Assembly: GCF_013386585.1 (NCBI RefSeq)
Contig: NZ_JACARO010000043.1
Location: 79,829 to 143,828, forward strand
Direction of reading: 5' to 3'
Source: Pseudomonas sp. P7548
GTDB taxonomy: Bacteria; Pseudomonadota; Gammaproteobacteria; Pseudomonadales; Pseudomonadaceae
Length of the DNA stretch: 64,000 bases
The translations under genes were made by a program, and so were the position numbers. Below, in pieces: positions 51,359 to 60,318 of the stretch. Each line of letters starts with the position of its first letter. Position 1 is the stretch's first letter. A model generated the notes under the pieces. The model saw nothing but the letters and a program-made list of their open reading frames with translations, made no database searches and was not told where the DNA came from.

Positions 51359-51712
51359 TCAGGTGCGAATGTAGGTGCCGGTGCCCTTGAGGATGTTTTG
51401 CAGGGTTTCTTCCACTTCGGCCAGGTCCGAGGCAGCGGTGGCATGGGTGATCTCCAACCGGTCCTTGCCGCCCAGTGCGTCGGCATCGCCGGCTGCCAGT
51501 TCTACCAGCAGTGTTGTGGTGCTCAGGGTGATCTTCAGCCCGTCCAGGGTCGACGGCTCGTAGTCCCAGGTCAGCTCCACTTCTTCTTCGTCCGGGTAAC
51601 GACTCAGCATGAACATCTCGCCGTTCTTGCCATGGCAGCAGAGCATGGCCATGTTGTCTTCTTCGTCGTCGCATGGGGTGGCCATCAGGGCGTCGGTTTT
51701 CAGTTGCAGCAT
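51359..51712 (-). CDS. Small acidic conserved hypothetical protein
   Basis: A 117-residue protein with no signal peptide. It has acidic stretches (DDEEDN, YPDEEEVELTWDYE), a CCHGKNGEMFML turn with paired Cys, and a helical C-terminus (ASDLAEVEETLQNILKGTGTYI). I do not recognise the family beyond being a typical small Pseudomonas protein. ATG 51712 is chosen: AGGA lies 6 bases upstream. It is transcribed towards the REP at 51212. Confidence 0.7.
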   Translation of the reverse strand: MLQLKTDALMATPCDDEEDNMAMLCCHGKNGEMFMLSRYPDEEEVELTWDYEPSTLDGLKITLSTTTLLVELAAGDADALGGKDRLEITHATAASDLAEVEETLQNILKGTGTYIRT

Positions 51713-52193
51713 GGGCAATCCTGTCTGGGATAAGGCGTAATGCAGGCGATTGTGCCATTGGCGCGAATTTTGTGCTGCATCCTGTGTCAGACCTCTGGCA
51801 TGACCTTAAGGTGACTATCAGTCATTTTCGGTACTCGTGGCCGTGAAAGATGCCAGTTTTTTCACCACAAATTCAGGGTTGCGAGAGTCGCAACCCCAAG
51901 CCTGCGTACCGATGACCGAATATGTCGCAGCGTCGCAAGCAGCTGTCTTCCTACACTCGTTAAGCTGCGCAACGGATGTGCTCTGTGCCGGGAGTCTGAC
52001 CTGCCCGTCGTACCGTCGCCTGGCGTGGGGTGCATCTCATGGAAGTTGTATGTGACCTGACTGTCTTGTCCAGCTTCACCCACCTGTCACTCCGATTCGC
52101 TATGGTTAACGTGCGAACAGAGCTGACGGTCTCCCCGCAAGGGGATAACACGCGACGCTTCCATCAATAACAAGCCCAAGCGGAGTACCACAG
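51713..52193 (+). promoter_or_regulatory. gdhB upstream region with palindrome and Hfq/Crc-type motif
   Basis: This 481-base gap has no convincing gene. A perfect inverted repeat GGGTTGCGA-GAG-TCGCAACCC lies at 51876-51896 with no T-run after it, so it looks like an operator or leader hairpin. Nearer gdhB, AATAACAA (52166-52173) fits AAnAAnAA and lies 9 bases before the CGGAG ribosome binding site. The promoter itself could not be fixed. Confidence 0.45.
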
Positions 52194-55100
52194 ATGGCGT
52201 TCTTCACCGCAGCCAGCAAGGCCGACTTCCAGCATCAACTGCAAGCGGCACTGGCGCAGCACATCAGTGAACAGGCACTGCCACAAGTGGCGCTGTTCGC
52301 TGAACAATTCTTCGGCATCATTTCCCTCGACGAACTGACCCAACGTCGCCTTTCCGACCTAGCCGGTTGCACCCTCTCTGCGTGGCGCCTGCTTGAGCGC
52401 TTTGATCACACCCAACCGCAGGTGCGGGTCTACAACCCCGATTACGAACGTCATGGCTGGCAGTCGACCCACACCGCGGTCGAAGTGCTGCACCATGACC
52501 TGCCATTCCTGGTGGACTCGGTGCGTACCGAGCTGAACCGTCGCGGCTACAGCATCCACACCCTGCAAACCACCGTGCTCAGCGTGCGCCGTGGCGCCAA
52601 GGGCGAGTTGCTGGAAATCCTGCCAAAAGGCACCCAGGGCGAGGAGATCCAGCAAGAATCGCTGATGTACCTGGAAATCGACCGCTGCGCCAACGCCGCC
52701 GAACTGAACGTGCTGAGCAAAGAGCTTGAGCAGGTACTGGGCGAAGTGCGCGTGGCCGTGGCCGATTTCGAACCGATGAAAGCCAAGGTCCAGGACCTGC
52801 TGGCCGGTATCGACGCCAGCCAGTTCGCCATCGACGGCGAAGAAAAAGCCGAGATCAAGAGCTTCCTGGAATGGCTGGTGGGCAACCACTTCACCTTCCT
52901 CGGCTATGAAGAGTTTGTGGTACGTGACGAGGCGGATGGCGGTCATATCGAATATGACGCCGGTTCGTTCCTCGGCCTGACCAAGTTGCTGCGTGCCGGC
53001 CTCACCGCCGAAGACACCCGCATCGAAGACTACGCCGTGGCTTACCTGCGTGAACCGACCGTGCTGTCGTTCGCCAAGGCTGCGCACCCAAGCCGCGTCC
53101 ACCGCCCGGCGTATCCAGACTACGTGTCGATCCGTGAGATCAGCGCCGACGGCAAGGTCATCAAGGAACACCGTTTCATGGGCCTTTACACCTCCTCGGT
53201 GTATGGCGAAAGCGTGCGAGTGATCCCGTACATCCGTCGCAAGGTCGCGGAAATCGAGCGCCGCTCGGGCTTCCAGGCCAAGGCTCACCTGGGCAAGGAA
53301 CTGGCGCAGGTGGTTGAAGTACTGCCACGTGACGACCTGTTCCAGACCCCGGTCGACGAGCTGTTCAGCACCGTGATGTCGATCGTGCAGATCCAGGAGC
53401 GCAACAAGATCCGCGTGTTCCTGCGCAAGGACCCGTACGGCCGTTTCTGCTACTGCCTGGCCTACGTGCCACGCGACATCTACTCCACCGAAGTGCGCCA
53501 GAAGATCCAGCAAGTGCTGATGGATCGCCTAAAGGCGTCGGACTGCGAGTTCTGGACCTTCTTCTCCGAGTCCGTGCTGGCCCGTGTGCAACTGATTCTG
53601 CGGGTCGACCCGAAGAACCGCCTCGACATCGACCCGCTGCAGCTGGAAAAAGAAGTGGTGCAGGCCTGCCGCAGCTGGCAGGACGACTACTCGAGCCTGG
53701 TGATTGAAAGCTTCGGCGAAGCCCAGGGCACCAACGTGCTGGCCGACTTCCCGAAAGGTTTCCCAGCCGGCTACCGCGAGCGCTTCGCCGCGCATTCGGC
53801 CGTGGTCGACATGCAGCACCTCAACAGCCTGACCGAAGCCAACCCGTTGGTGATGAGCTTCTACCAGCCGCTGGGCCAGGTTTCCGGCCAGCGCGAGCTG
53901 CATTGCAAGCTCTACCACGCCGACACCCCGCTGGCCTTGTCCGACGTGCTGCCGATCCTGGAAAACCTCGGCCTGCGTGTGCTGGGTGAGTTCCCGTATC
54001 GCCTGCGTCACGCCAATGGCCGTGAGTTCTGGATCCATGACTTTGCGTTCATCGCCGCCGAAGGCGTGAACCTGGATATCCAGCAGCTCAACGACACCCT
54101 GCAGGACGCGTTCGTGCACATCGTGCATGGCGACGCCGAGAACGATGCATTCAACCGCCTGGTACTCACCGCCGGCCTGCCGTGGCGCGACGTGGCGCTG
54201 CTGCGTGCCTACGCCCGTTACCTCAAGCAGATCCGCCTGGGCTTCGACCTGGGTTACATCGCCAGCACCCTGAACAACCACACCGACATCGCCCGCGAGT
54301 TGACCCGGTTGTTCAAGACCCGCTTCTACCTGGCGCGCAAGCTCACCAGCGAAGACCTGGAAGACAAGCAGCAGCGCCTGGAGCAAGCGATCCTCACGGC
54401 ACTGGACGACGTTCAGGTGCTCAACGAAGACCGCATCCTGCGTCGCTACCTGGACCTGATCAAGGCCACCCTGCGCACCAACTTCTACCAGACCGACGCC
54501 AACGGTCAGAACAAGTCGTACTTCAGCTTCAAGTTCGACCCGCGCGCCATCCCCGAGCTGCCTAAGCCAGTGCCGAAGTTTGAAATCTTCGTCTACTCGC
54601 CACGTGTCGAAGGCGTGCACCTGCGTTTCGGCAACGTTGCCCGTGGCGGCCTGCGCTGGTCCGACCGTGAAGAAGACTTCCGTACCGAAGTGCTCGGCCT
54701 GGTAAAAGCCCAGCAAGTGAAGAACTCGGTCATCGTGCCAGTAGGTGCGAAGGGCGGCTTCCTGCCGCGTCGCCTGCCTCTGGGCGGCAGCCGGGACGAG
54801 ATCGCGGCCGAGGGCATCGCCTGCTACCGCATCTTCATCTCTGGCCTGTTGGACATCACCGACAACCTGAAGGACGGCGCCCTGGTGCCACCGGCCAACG
54901 TCGTGCGTCATGACGACGATGACCCGTACCTGGTCGTCGCGGCGGACAAGGGCACCGCAACCTTCTCCGACATCGCCAACGGCATTGCCATCGACTACGG
55001 CTTCTGGCTGGGTGATGCGTTCGCTTCCGGTGGTTCGGCCGGTTACGACCACAAGAAAATGGGCATCACCGCCAAGGGCGCGTGGGTCGGCGTGCAGCGT

Positions 55101-57053
55101 CACTTCCGTGAGCGCGGTATCAACGTGCAGGAAGACAGCATCACCGTGGTGGGCGTCGGCGACATGGCCGGTGACGTGTTCGGTAACGGCCTGTTGATGT
55201 CCGACAAGCTGCAACTGGTCGCGGCCTTCAACCACCTGCACATCTTCATCGACCCGAACCCGAACCCGGCCACCAGCTTCGTCGAGCGCCAGCGCATGTT
55301 CGAGCTGCCGCGTTCGGCCTGGACCGACTACGACACCAGCATCATGTCCGAAGGCGGCGGTATCTTCTCGCGCAGTGCGAAGAGCATTGCCATCTCGCCG
55401 CAGATGAAAGAGCGCTTCGACATCTCGGCCGACAAGCTGACCCCGACCGAACTGCTGAACGCCTTGCTCAAGGCACCGGTGGACCTGTTGTGGAACGGCG
55501 GTATCGGTACCTACGTCAAGGCCAGCAGCGAAAGCCATGCCGACGTGGGCGACAAGGCCAACGACGCCCTGCGCGTCAATGGCAACGAGCTGCGCTGCAA
55601 GGTGGTGGGCGAGGGCGGTAACCTCGGCATGACCCAACTGGGTCGTGTGGAGTTCGGCCTCAATGGCGGCGGTTCCAACACCGACTTCATCGACAACGCC
55701 GGTGGCGTGGACTGCTCCGACCACGAAGTGAACATCAAGATCCTGCTCAACGAAGTGGTGCAGGCCGGTGACATGACCGACAAGCAACGCAACCAGTTGC
55801 TGGCGAGCATGACCGACGAAGTCGGCAACCTGGTGTTGGGCAACAACTACAAGCAGACCCAGGCACTGTCCCTGGCGGCGCGCCGTGCCTACGAGCGTGC
55901 GGCCGAGTACAAGCGCCTGATGAGCGACCTGGAAGGCCGTGGCAAGCTGGACCGCGCCATCGAGTACCTGCCGACCGAGGAGCAGCTCACCGAGCGCGCC
56001 GCGACCGGCAAGGGCCTGACCCGTCCGGAACTGTCGGTGCTGATCTCGTACAGCAAGATCGATCTCAAGGAAGCGCTGCTCAAGTCGCTGGTGCCGGATG
56101 ACGACTACCTGACCCGTGACATGGAGACCGCGTTCCCACCGAGCCTGGTGGCCAAGTTCGGCGAGGCCATGCGTCGTCACCGTCTGAAACGCGAGATCGT
56201 CAGCACCCAGATCGCTAACGACTTGGTCAACCACATGGGCATCACCTTCGTTCAACGGCTCAAAGAGTCGACCGGCATGAGCCCGGCGAACGTGGCGGGT
56301 GCCTATGTGATCGTGCGCGACATCTTCCACCTCCCGCACTGGTTCCGTCAGATCGAAGCCCTGGACCACCAGGTTTCCGCTGACGTTCAACTGGAGCTGA
56401 TGGACGAGCTGATGCGCCTGGGCCGTCGTGCTACGCGCTGGTTCCTGCGCAGCCGCCGCAACGAGCAGGACGCTGGCCGTGACACCGCGCACTTCGGTCC
56501 GCACCTGGCAGCGTTGGGCCTCAAGCTCGACGAGCTGCTGGAAGGCCCGACCCGCGAAGGCTGGCAGAACCGCTACGGCAAATACACCGAAGCCGGTGTG
56601 CCTGAGCTGTTGGCACGCATGGTTGCCGGTACCACGCACCTGTACACCTTGCTGCCGATCATCGAGGCCGCTGACGTGACTGGGCACGACGCCGCCGAAG
56701 TGGCCAAGGCCTACTTCGCCGTGGGCAGCGCCCTGGACTTGCCATGGTACCTGCAGCAGATCAGCGATCTGCCAGTGGCCAACAACTGGCAGGCCCAGGC
56801 TCGCGAAGCCTTCCGCGACGACGTGGACTGGCAGCAACGCGCGATCACCATCTCCGTGCTGCAAATGGCCGATGCGCCGCAAGACATGGAAGCCCGCGTG
56901 GCCCTGTGGCTGGAGCAGCACAAGGACATGGCGGAGCGTTGGGTGGCGATGATGGTGGAGATTCGTGCTGCGGTGGGCACGGACTACGCTATGTACGCAG
57001 TGGCCAACCGTGAGTTGCTGGACCTGGCGTTGAGCGGTCAGTCGGTGCTGTAA
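52194..57053 (+). CDS. gdhB: NAD-specific glutamate dehydrogenase, large (about 180 kDa) type
   Basis: A 1619-residue protein, the size of the large NAD-dependent glutamate dehydrogenases (P. aeruginosa GdhB is about 1620). The N-terminal about 700 residues are ACT-like regulatory domains (HDLPFLVDSVRTELNRRGYSIH and related). The catalytic domain follows with FGNVARGGLRWSDREEDFRTEVLGLVKAQQVKN, the Lys of VPVGAKGGF, ITAKGAWVGVQRHF and the NAD-fold VGVGDMAGDVFGNG. It deaminates glutamate to 2-oxoglutarate for catabolism and is typically activated by arginine. It is monocistronic: a strong terminator follows. CGGAG precedes the start. Confidence 0.96.
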   Translation: MAFFTAASKADFQHQLQAALAQHISEQALPQVALFAEQFFGIISLDELTQRRLSDLAGCTLSAWRLLERFDHTQPQVRVYNPDYERHGWQSTHTAVEVLHHDLPFLVDSVRTELNRRGYSIHTLQTTVLSVRRGAKGELLEILPKGTQGEEIQQESLMYLEIDRCANAAELNVLSKELEQVLGEVRVAVADFEPMKAKVQDLLAGIDASQFAIDGEEKAEIKSFLEWLVGNHFTFLGYEEFVVRDEADGGHIEYDAGSFLGLTKLLRAGLTAEDTRIEDYAVAYLREPTVLSFAKAAHPSRVHRPAYPDYVSIREISADGKVIKEHRFMGLYTSSVYGESVRVIPYIRRKVAEIERRSGFQAKAHLGKELAQVVEVLPRDDLFQTPVDELFSTVMSIVQIQERNKIRVFLRKDPYGRFCYCLAYVPRDIYSTEVRQKIQQVLMDRLKASDCEFWTFFSESVLARVQLILRVDPKNRLDIDPLQLEKEVVQACRSWQDDYSSLVIESFGEAQGTNVLADFPKGFPAGYRERFAAHSAVVDMQHLNSLTEANPLVMSFYQPLGQVSGQRELHCKLYHADTPLALSDVLPILENLGLRVLGEFPYRLRHANGREFWIHDFAFIAAEGVNLDIQQLNDTLQDAFVHIVHGDAENDAFNRLVLTAGLPWRDVALLRAYARYLKQIRLGFDLGYIASTLNNHTDIARELTRLFKTRFYLARKLTSEDLEDKQQRLEQAILTALDDVQVLNEDRILRRYLDLIKATLRTNFYQTDANGQNKSYFSFKFDPRAIPELPKPVPKFEIFVYSPRVEGVHLRFGNVARGGLRWSDREEDFRTEVLGLVKAQQVKNSVIVPVGAKGGFLPRRLPLGGSRDEIAAEGIACYRIFISGLLDITDNLKDGALVPPANVVRHDDDDPYLVVAADKGTATFSDIANGIAIDYGFWLGDAFASGGSAGYDHKKMGITAKGAWVGVQRHFRERGINVQEDSITVVGVGDMAGDVFGNGLLMSDKLQLVAAFNHLHIFIDPNPNPATSFVERQRMFELPRSAWTDYDTSIMSEGGGIFSRSAKSIAISPQMKERFDISADKLTPTELLNALLKAPVDLLWNGGIGTYVKASSESHADVGDKANDALRVNGNELRCKVVGEGGNLGMTQLGRVEFGLNGGGSNTDFIDNAGGVDCSDHEVNIKILLNEVVQAGDMTDKQRNQLLASMTDEVGNLVLGNNYKQTQALSLAARRAYERAAEYKRLMSDLEGRGKLDRAIEYLPTEEQLTERAATGKGLTRPELSVLISYSKIDLKEALLKSLVPDDDYLTRDMETAFPPSLVAKFGEAMRRHRLKREIVSTQIANDLVNHMGITFVQRLKESTGMSPANVAGAYVIVRDIFHLPHWFRQIEALDHQVSADVQLELMDELMRLGRRATRWFLRSRRNEQDAGRDTAHFGPHLAALGLKLDELLEGPTREGWQNRYGKYTEAGVPELLARMVAGTTHLYTLLPIIEAADVTGHDAAEVAKAYFAVGSALDLPWYLQQISDLPVANNWQAQAREAFRDDVDWQQRAITISVLQMADAPQDMEARVALWLEQHKDMAERWVAMMVEIRAAVGTDYAMYAVANRELLDLALSGQSVL

Positions 57054-57077
57054 CCGGTTTGATCCCTCGGTATAAAA

Positions 57078-57114
57078 CAAAAGCCCCCGCCTCGTAAGAT
57101 GCGGGGGCTTTTTG
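57078..57114 (+). terminator. Rho-independent terminator of gdhB
   Basis: AAGCCCCCGC (57081-57090) and GCGGGGGCTT (57101-57110) form a perfect 10-base stem, with AAA before and TTTTT after. This is a canonical terminator, 27 bases after the stop; its flanking A- and T-runs would also work in the opposite direction. Confidence 0.95.
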
Positions 57115-57147
57115 TTGGCGCGCTATTGATCAGGCAAAGAGGGCAAA

Positions 57148-57236
57148 TGTGGGAGCGGGCTTGCTCGCGAATGCGGTGGGTCAGTCACGGATGTGTTGTC
57201 TGATCCGGCGCATTCGCGAGCAAGCCCGCTCCCACA
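57148..57236. repeat. REP-type inverted pair
   Basis: TGTGGGAGCGGGCTTGCTCGCGAATGCG at the left is mirrored by CGCATTCGCGAGCAAGCCCGCTCCCACA at the right, the same class as 44094-44184. It lies between convergent gdhB and the GntR gene. Confidence 0.88.
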
Positions 57237-57260
57237 GTTTGATCTCCATTTGTCAGGGGA

Positions 57261-57947
57261 TCAGTGGTGTTTGAGCAATTTCGATTCCAGGTGGTCGAGG
57301 TGTTGGGTCATCAAGGTGACAGCGGCGGTGGCGTCGCGTTGCTCCAGTGCATCCACAATCGCCATGTGTTCCTGCCATGCACAGTAAGTGCAGGCTTTCG
57401 CCTCGTACTGGGCAATGACCAATGACGTCAACGGCACCAGGCTGTTGAGGAACTGTGCCAGCGGGGCATTCCGCGCCATCGCCGCCAGTTGCAGATGAAA
57501 TTCCCCGGACAACCGAATCGCCGGGCCGCGCTGGTCCCGTTCGATGCACTCGCGCTCGCGGGCAATCAGCTCACGCAGCTGGCGCACCTGGGCGGGTGTG
57601 GCGTGCACGCAGGCCAATTGCACCACGGTGATTTCCGTCAGGCGCCGCGCTTCCAGAATTTGCCGGGTCTGCTGCGTATCCGGCGCCGCCACCTGGGCGC
57701 GCTGGTTGGGGCGCAGGATAATCACCTGCTGGTGGGACAGCTTTGCCAATACACGGCGGATCACACTGCGGCTCACGCCAAAAATCTCGCCCAGGCCTTC
57801 TTCGGTAAAACGGCTGGCCGGCGCGATGCGTTGTTCGAGGATGGCGTCAAACAGGCGCGGGTAGATGTCATCCACCGACGGCTTTTTATCGGCGATCAAG
57901 CGCAGGGCAGGGAAGATAGGGTCGCGTTGCAACGCGTAAGCAGTCAT
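57261..57947 (-). CDS. GntR-family regulator with FCD domain (second regulator)
   Basis: A 228-residue regulator. A winged helix-turn-helix (RFTEEGLGEIFGVSRSVIRRVLAKLSHQQVI, about residues 45-75) is followed by an all-helical FCD ligand domain with the metal-type pattern EFHLQLAAMARN and a late CAWQEHMAIVDALEQRD His. FCD domains bind small carboxylates, often through a metal. A good GGAGA lies before the ATG. It is 17 bases after the first GntR gene in the operon begun by the symporter. The effector is unknown. Confidence 0.88.
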   Translation of the reverse strand: MTAYALQRDPIFPALRLIADKKPSVDDIYPRLFDAILEQRIAPASRFTEEGLGEIFGVSRSVIRRVLAKLSHQQVIILRPNQRAQVAAPDTQQTRQILEARRLTEITVVQLACVHATPAQVRQLRELIARERECIERDQRGPAIRLSGEFHLQLAAMARNAPLAQFLNSLVPLTSLVIAQYEAKACTYCAWQEHMAIVDALEQRDATAAVTLMTQHLDHLESKLLKHH

Positions 57948-57964
57948 GGCCAGTCTCCAATAAA

Positions 57965-58666
57965 TCAGCTGCCCAGATGGTCGTCCGGGATGTTCAAGCG
58001 GATGCCCATGCGCAGGCCTTCCTGAAGGATGTGCCGCCGCATCTCGGCGCTGGCCAGGGCGCTGTTCTTGTTGCGGATGGCGCGCACCACGGCTTCGTTT
58101 TCCTGCAAGCGTTCCGCCAGGTGTTCGGGGGAGTTGCGCAGCACCTGGGCGCTTTGCTTGAGGGCGTTGCTGGTCTGTTGCACTACGTTCTGGAAGATCG
58201 GGTTGGAGGTCAGGGCAAACAGTTCCTCGTGAAAGTCGATATAGGCATTCATGCCGGCTTCGGCGTCTTCAGCATCGAGGGCTTCGCGCATGTCCATGAG
58301 CGTGAGGCGCAACTGGCCGACTTCCTTGCTGCTGATGGACTGGGCCACCAGGCCGACGATGAAGGGCTCAAGGGTGTAGCGCAGTTGCAGGATGTCTTCG
58401 AGGCTGGCGTCAGCGACGGCGTCGCTCGATTGCGGCTCGTTGACGCTGGTTTCCAGCACCACCACGCCTTTGCCTGGCATGGAGCGCACCAGGCCGAGGG
58501 TTTCCAGCACGATCACGGCTTCGCGCAGGCTCGGGCGGCTGATGCCCATCTGTTCGGCCAGTTCGCGCTGGCCGGGCAGCATTTCGCCACGCCGCCACTG
58601 GCCACGCGCCAAGGCGGCGCGCAGTTTTTCTACCACTGAATTGACGACGGTTGAGGTGCTGATCAC
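57965..58666 (-). CDS. GntR-family regulator, FadR/PdhR/LldR subtype (first regulator)
   Basis: A 233-residue regulator: the HTH LPGQRELAEQMGISRPSLREAVIVLETLGLV is at residues 30-60, then a wing with MPGKGVVV and an FCD domain (YIDFHEELFALTSNP with its His). It is closest in pattern to the pyruvate/lactate-type PdhR/LldR group. The start is a GTG at 58666 with TAGGAG 8 bases upstream. It follows the symporter gene and lies beside a second GntR gene, a common layout for carboxylate utilisation. A GGTCTGACC site in the symporter promoter fits its DNA-binding class. Confidence 0.88.
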   Translation of the reverse strand: MISTSTVVNSVVEKLRAALARGQWRRGEMLPGQRELAEQMGISRPSLREAVIVLETLGLVRSMPGKGVVVLETSVNEPQSSDAVADASLEDILQLRYTLEPFIVGLVAQSISSKEVGQLRLTLMDMREALDAEDAEAGMNAYIDFHEELFALTSNPIFQNVVQQTSNALKQSAQVLRNSPEHLAERLQENEAVVRAIRNKNSALASAEMRRHILQEGLRMGIRLNIPDDHLGS

Positions 58667-58697
58667 GTCTATGGCTCCTAGCTATATGCCTTACATG

Positions 58698-58762
58698 TGT
58701 AGGCGCCGGCTTGCCGGCGATGGCGGTCTCAAGGGCCCATCGCTGGCAAGCCAGCTCCTACA
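58698..58762. repeat. REP-type inverted pair (TGTAGGCGCCGG class)
   Basis: TGTAGGCGCCGGCTTGCCGGCGATGG at the left and CCATCGCTGGCAAGCCAGCTCCTACA at the right pair imperfectly. It lies between the symporter stop and the GntR gene and may lower downstream expression. Confidence 0.8.
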
Positions 58763-58775
58763 GGTGGTGTACTGA

Positions 58776-60086
58776 TCAGAACTCCTGGTGGGCCGGCAGT
58801 ACCGGTTTCTTGGCCTGGAAGGCATAGCCTTGTTGGCCGTCGAGTACCTTGTTGGCCCGCTGGATATCGATGTCTTTTTCCCAGCGTGCGATCGCCACGG
58901 TGGCTACGCAGTTGCCGATCAGGTTGGTCAGCGCGCGACCGATGCCCATGAACCAATCCACCGCCAGCACCAGCACCAGGCCTACCACCGGAATGGCCGG
59001 GATCGCCGTGAGCGTCGCCGCCAGGATCACCAGCGCCGAGCCAGGAATACCGTGGGCCCCTTTGGAGGTAATTAGCGACACCAGCAGGATCGTCAGCAAA
59101 TCGGTCATCGACAGCGGCGTGCCGGTGGCGTTGGCAATGAACACAATGGCCAGGGTCAGGTAGATAGAGAACCCGTCGAGGTTGAACGAGTAGCCCGTTG
59201 GAATCACCAGGCCCACGGTGGAGCTGCCGATACCCAGGTGCTCCAGTTTACGCATGATCTGTGGCAGCACGGCGTCGGAGGAGGCGGTGCCCATCACGAT
59301 CAGCAGTTCTTCGCGCAGGTACTTGAGCAGCGGCAACATGCGCAGGCCCGACAGGCGCATCACCAGGCCCAGGATCAGCCCTACAAAGGCAAAGCAGGTC
59401 AGGTAGAACAGGCCCACCAGGCTGCCCAGGTGTTGCAGGGAGTCCAGGCCGTAGGTGCTGGTGGTGAAGGCGATCGCGCCGAACACGCCAATCGGCGCCA
59501 GGCGCACGATCATGCCCATGATGCGGAAGATGATATGGCTCAGTTCGTTGATCAGGCGCGAAATGCCCGATGCCGCTTCGCCCACCAGGTTCAGCGCGCT
59601 GCCGAACAGCACCGAGAACAACAGCACTTGCAGCACGTTGTTGTCGGCGAAGGCACCGATCACCGAGTTGGGGATCAGGTCCATCAGGAACTGGCTGGTG
59701 CCGCGAATGTGCTGGCCCTTGTCGGCCAGTTCATTGAGGCCTGCGGACGACAGCTGCTCTAGGTGGATATTGGCGCCTTGGCCGATGCCGGTGCTGAAGG
59801 CCATCACCAGGCCGATCACCAGGGCGACGGTGGTGAGCACTTCAAAGTAGATCACCGACTTGAGGCCGATACGCCCGACTTTTTTCAGGTCGCCAGCACC
59901 GGAAATGCCGCTGACCACCACGCAGAACACGATCAGGCCGATCAGCATCTTGATCAGCTTGATAAAGCCGTCACCCAGGGGTTTGAGTTGTGAGGAGAAT
60001 TCGGGAAGGGCCAGGCCGCAGACTATGCCTAGCATCAGGCCAATCACGACTTGCAGGAAAATCGAACGCGAGCACCATCTGAGCAT
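58776..60086 (-). CDS. Dicarboxylate/amino acid:cation symporter (DctA/GltP family)
   Basis: A 436-residue polytopic carrier of the DAACS family. Recognisable elements are the N-terminal KLIKMLIGLIVFCVVVSGI, the re-entrant loop MGTASSDAVLPQIM (in place of the usual Ser-rich TSSSE), VGLVIPTGYSFNLDG in TM7 and the HP2 region SKGAHGIPGSALVIL, with the TM8 motif LTNLIGNCVATVAIARWE. Substrates are likely C4-dicarboxylates or acidic amino acids with Na+ or H+. It leads an operon with two GntR regulators. Its promoter region holds palindromic sites at 60140 and 60223. Confidence 0.9.
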   Translation of the reverse strand: MLRWCSRSIFLQVVIGLMLGIVCGLALPEFSSQLKPLGDGFIKLIKMLIGLIVFCVVVSGISGAGDLKKVGRIGLKSVIYFEVLTTVALVIGLVMAFSTGIGQGANIHLEQLSSAGLNELADKGQHIRGTSQFLMDLIPNSVIGAFADNNVLQVLLFSVLFGSALNLVGEAASGISRLINELSHIIFRIMGMIVRLAPIGVFGAIAFTTSTYGLDSLQHLGSLVGLFYLTCFAFVGLILGLVMRLSGLRMLPLLKYLREELLIVMGTASSDAVLPQIMRKLEHLGIGSSTVGLVIPTGYSFNLDGFSIYLTLAIVFIANATGTPLSMTDLLTILLVSLITSKGAHGIPGSALVILAATLTAIPAIPVVGLVLVLAVDWFMGIGRALTNLIGNCVATVAIARWEKDIDIQRANKVLDGQQGYAFQAKKPVLPAHQEF

Positions 60087-60139
60087 GGGAGGGATCTCTA
60101 TTCGGTGCCCTGGTGGTTCCAGGGCTTAATTGTTGTGGT

Positions 60140-60151
60140 CTTACCGGTAAG
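60140..60151. promoter_or_regulatory. Perfect palindrome in the symporter promoter
   Basis: CTTACCGGTAAG is a perfect 12-base palindrome 54 bases upstream of the symporter start. Its placement near the start suits a repressor operator. Confidence 0.45.
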
Positions 60152-60222
60152 TCCAGTGCGGGGCCAGTCTACGCCGGGTTTTTTTGAAATCACAAGTAAA
60201 TATTCAGGGGTTGACCGGTCCC

Positions 60223-60235
60223 GGTCTGACCAGTT
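60223..60235 (-). promoter_or_regulatory. Candidate GntR/FCD operator (AACTGGTCAGACC)
   Basis: Read on the minus strand, AACTGGTCAGACC matches the left part and core of the FadR-class box (TGGTCnGACC), with a GGTCTGACC palindrome at its centre, about 137 bases upstream of the symporter start. The two GntR genes of the operon are candidate binders. Confidence 0.45.
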
Positions 60236-60318
60236 GGTCGATGAGGGTGATGCTTGAGCGGTTGGCGGGCTCAAATTTTTTTCGCTTATCATCCACGGCT
60301 GAGTCGATGAGGTGATGG

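Noticed and set aside
53529..57080. A 1183-codon open frame antisense to gdhB
   Set aside because: It mirrors high-GC codon use of a certain gene; its translation is His/Val/Gly-biased with no domain pattern.
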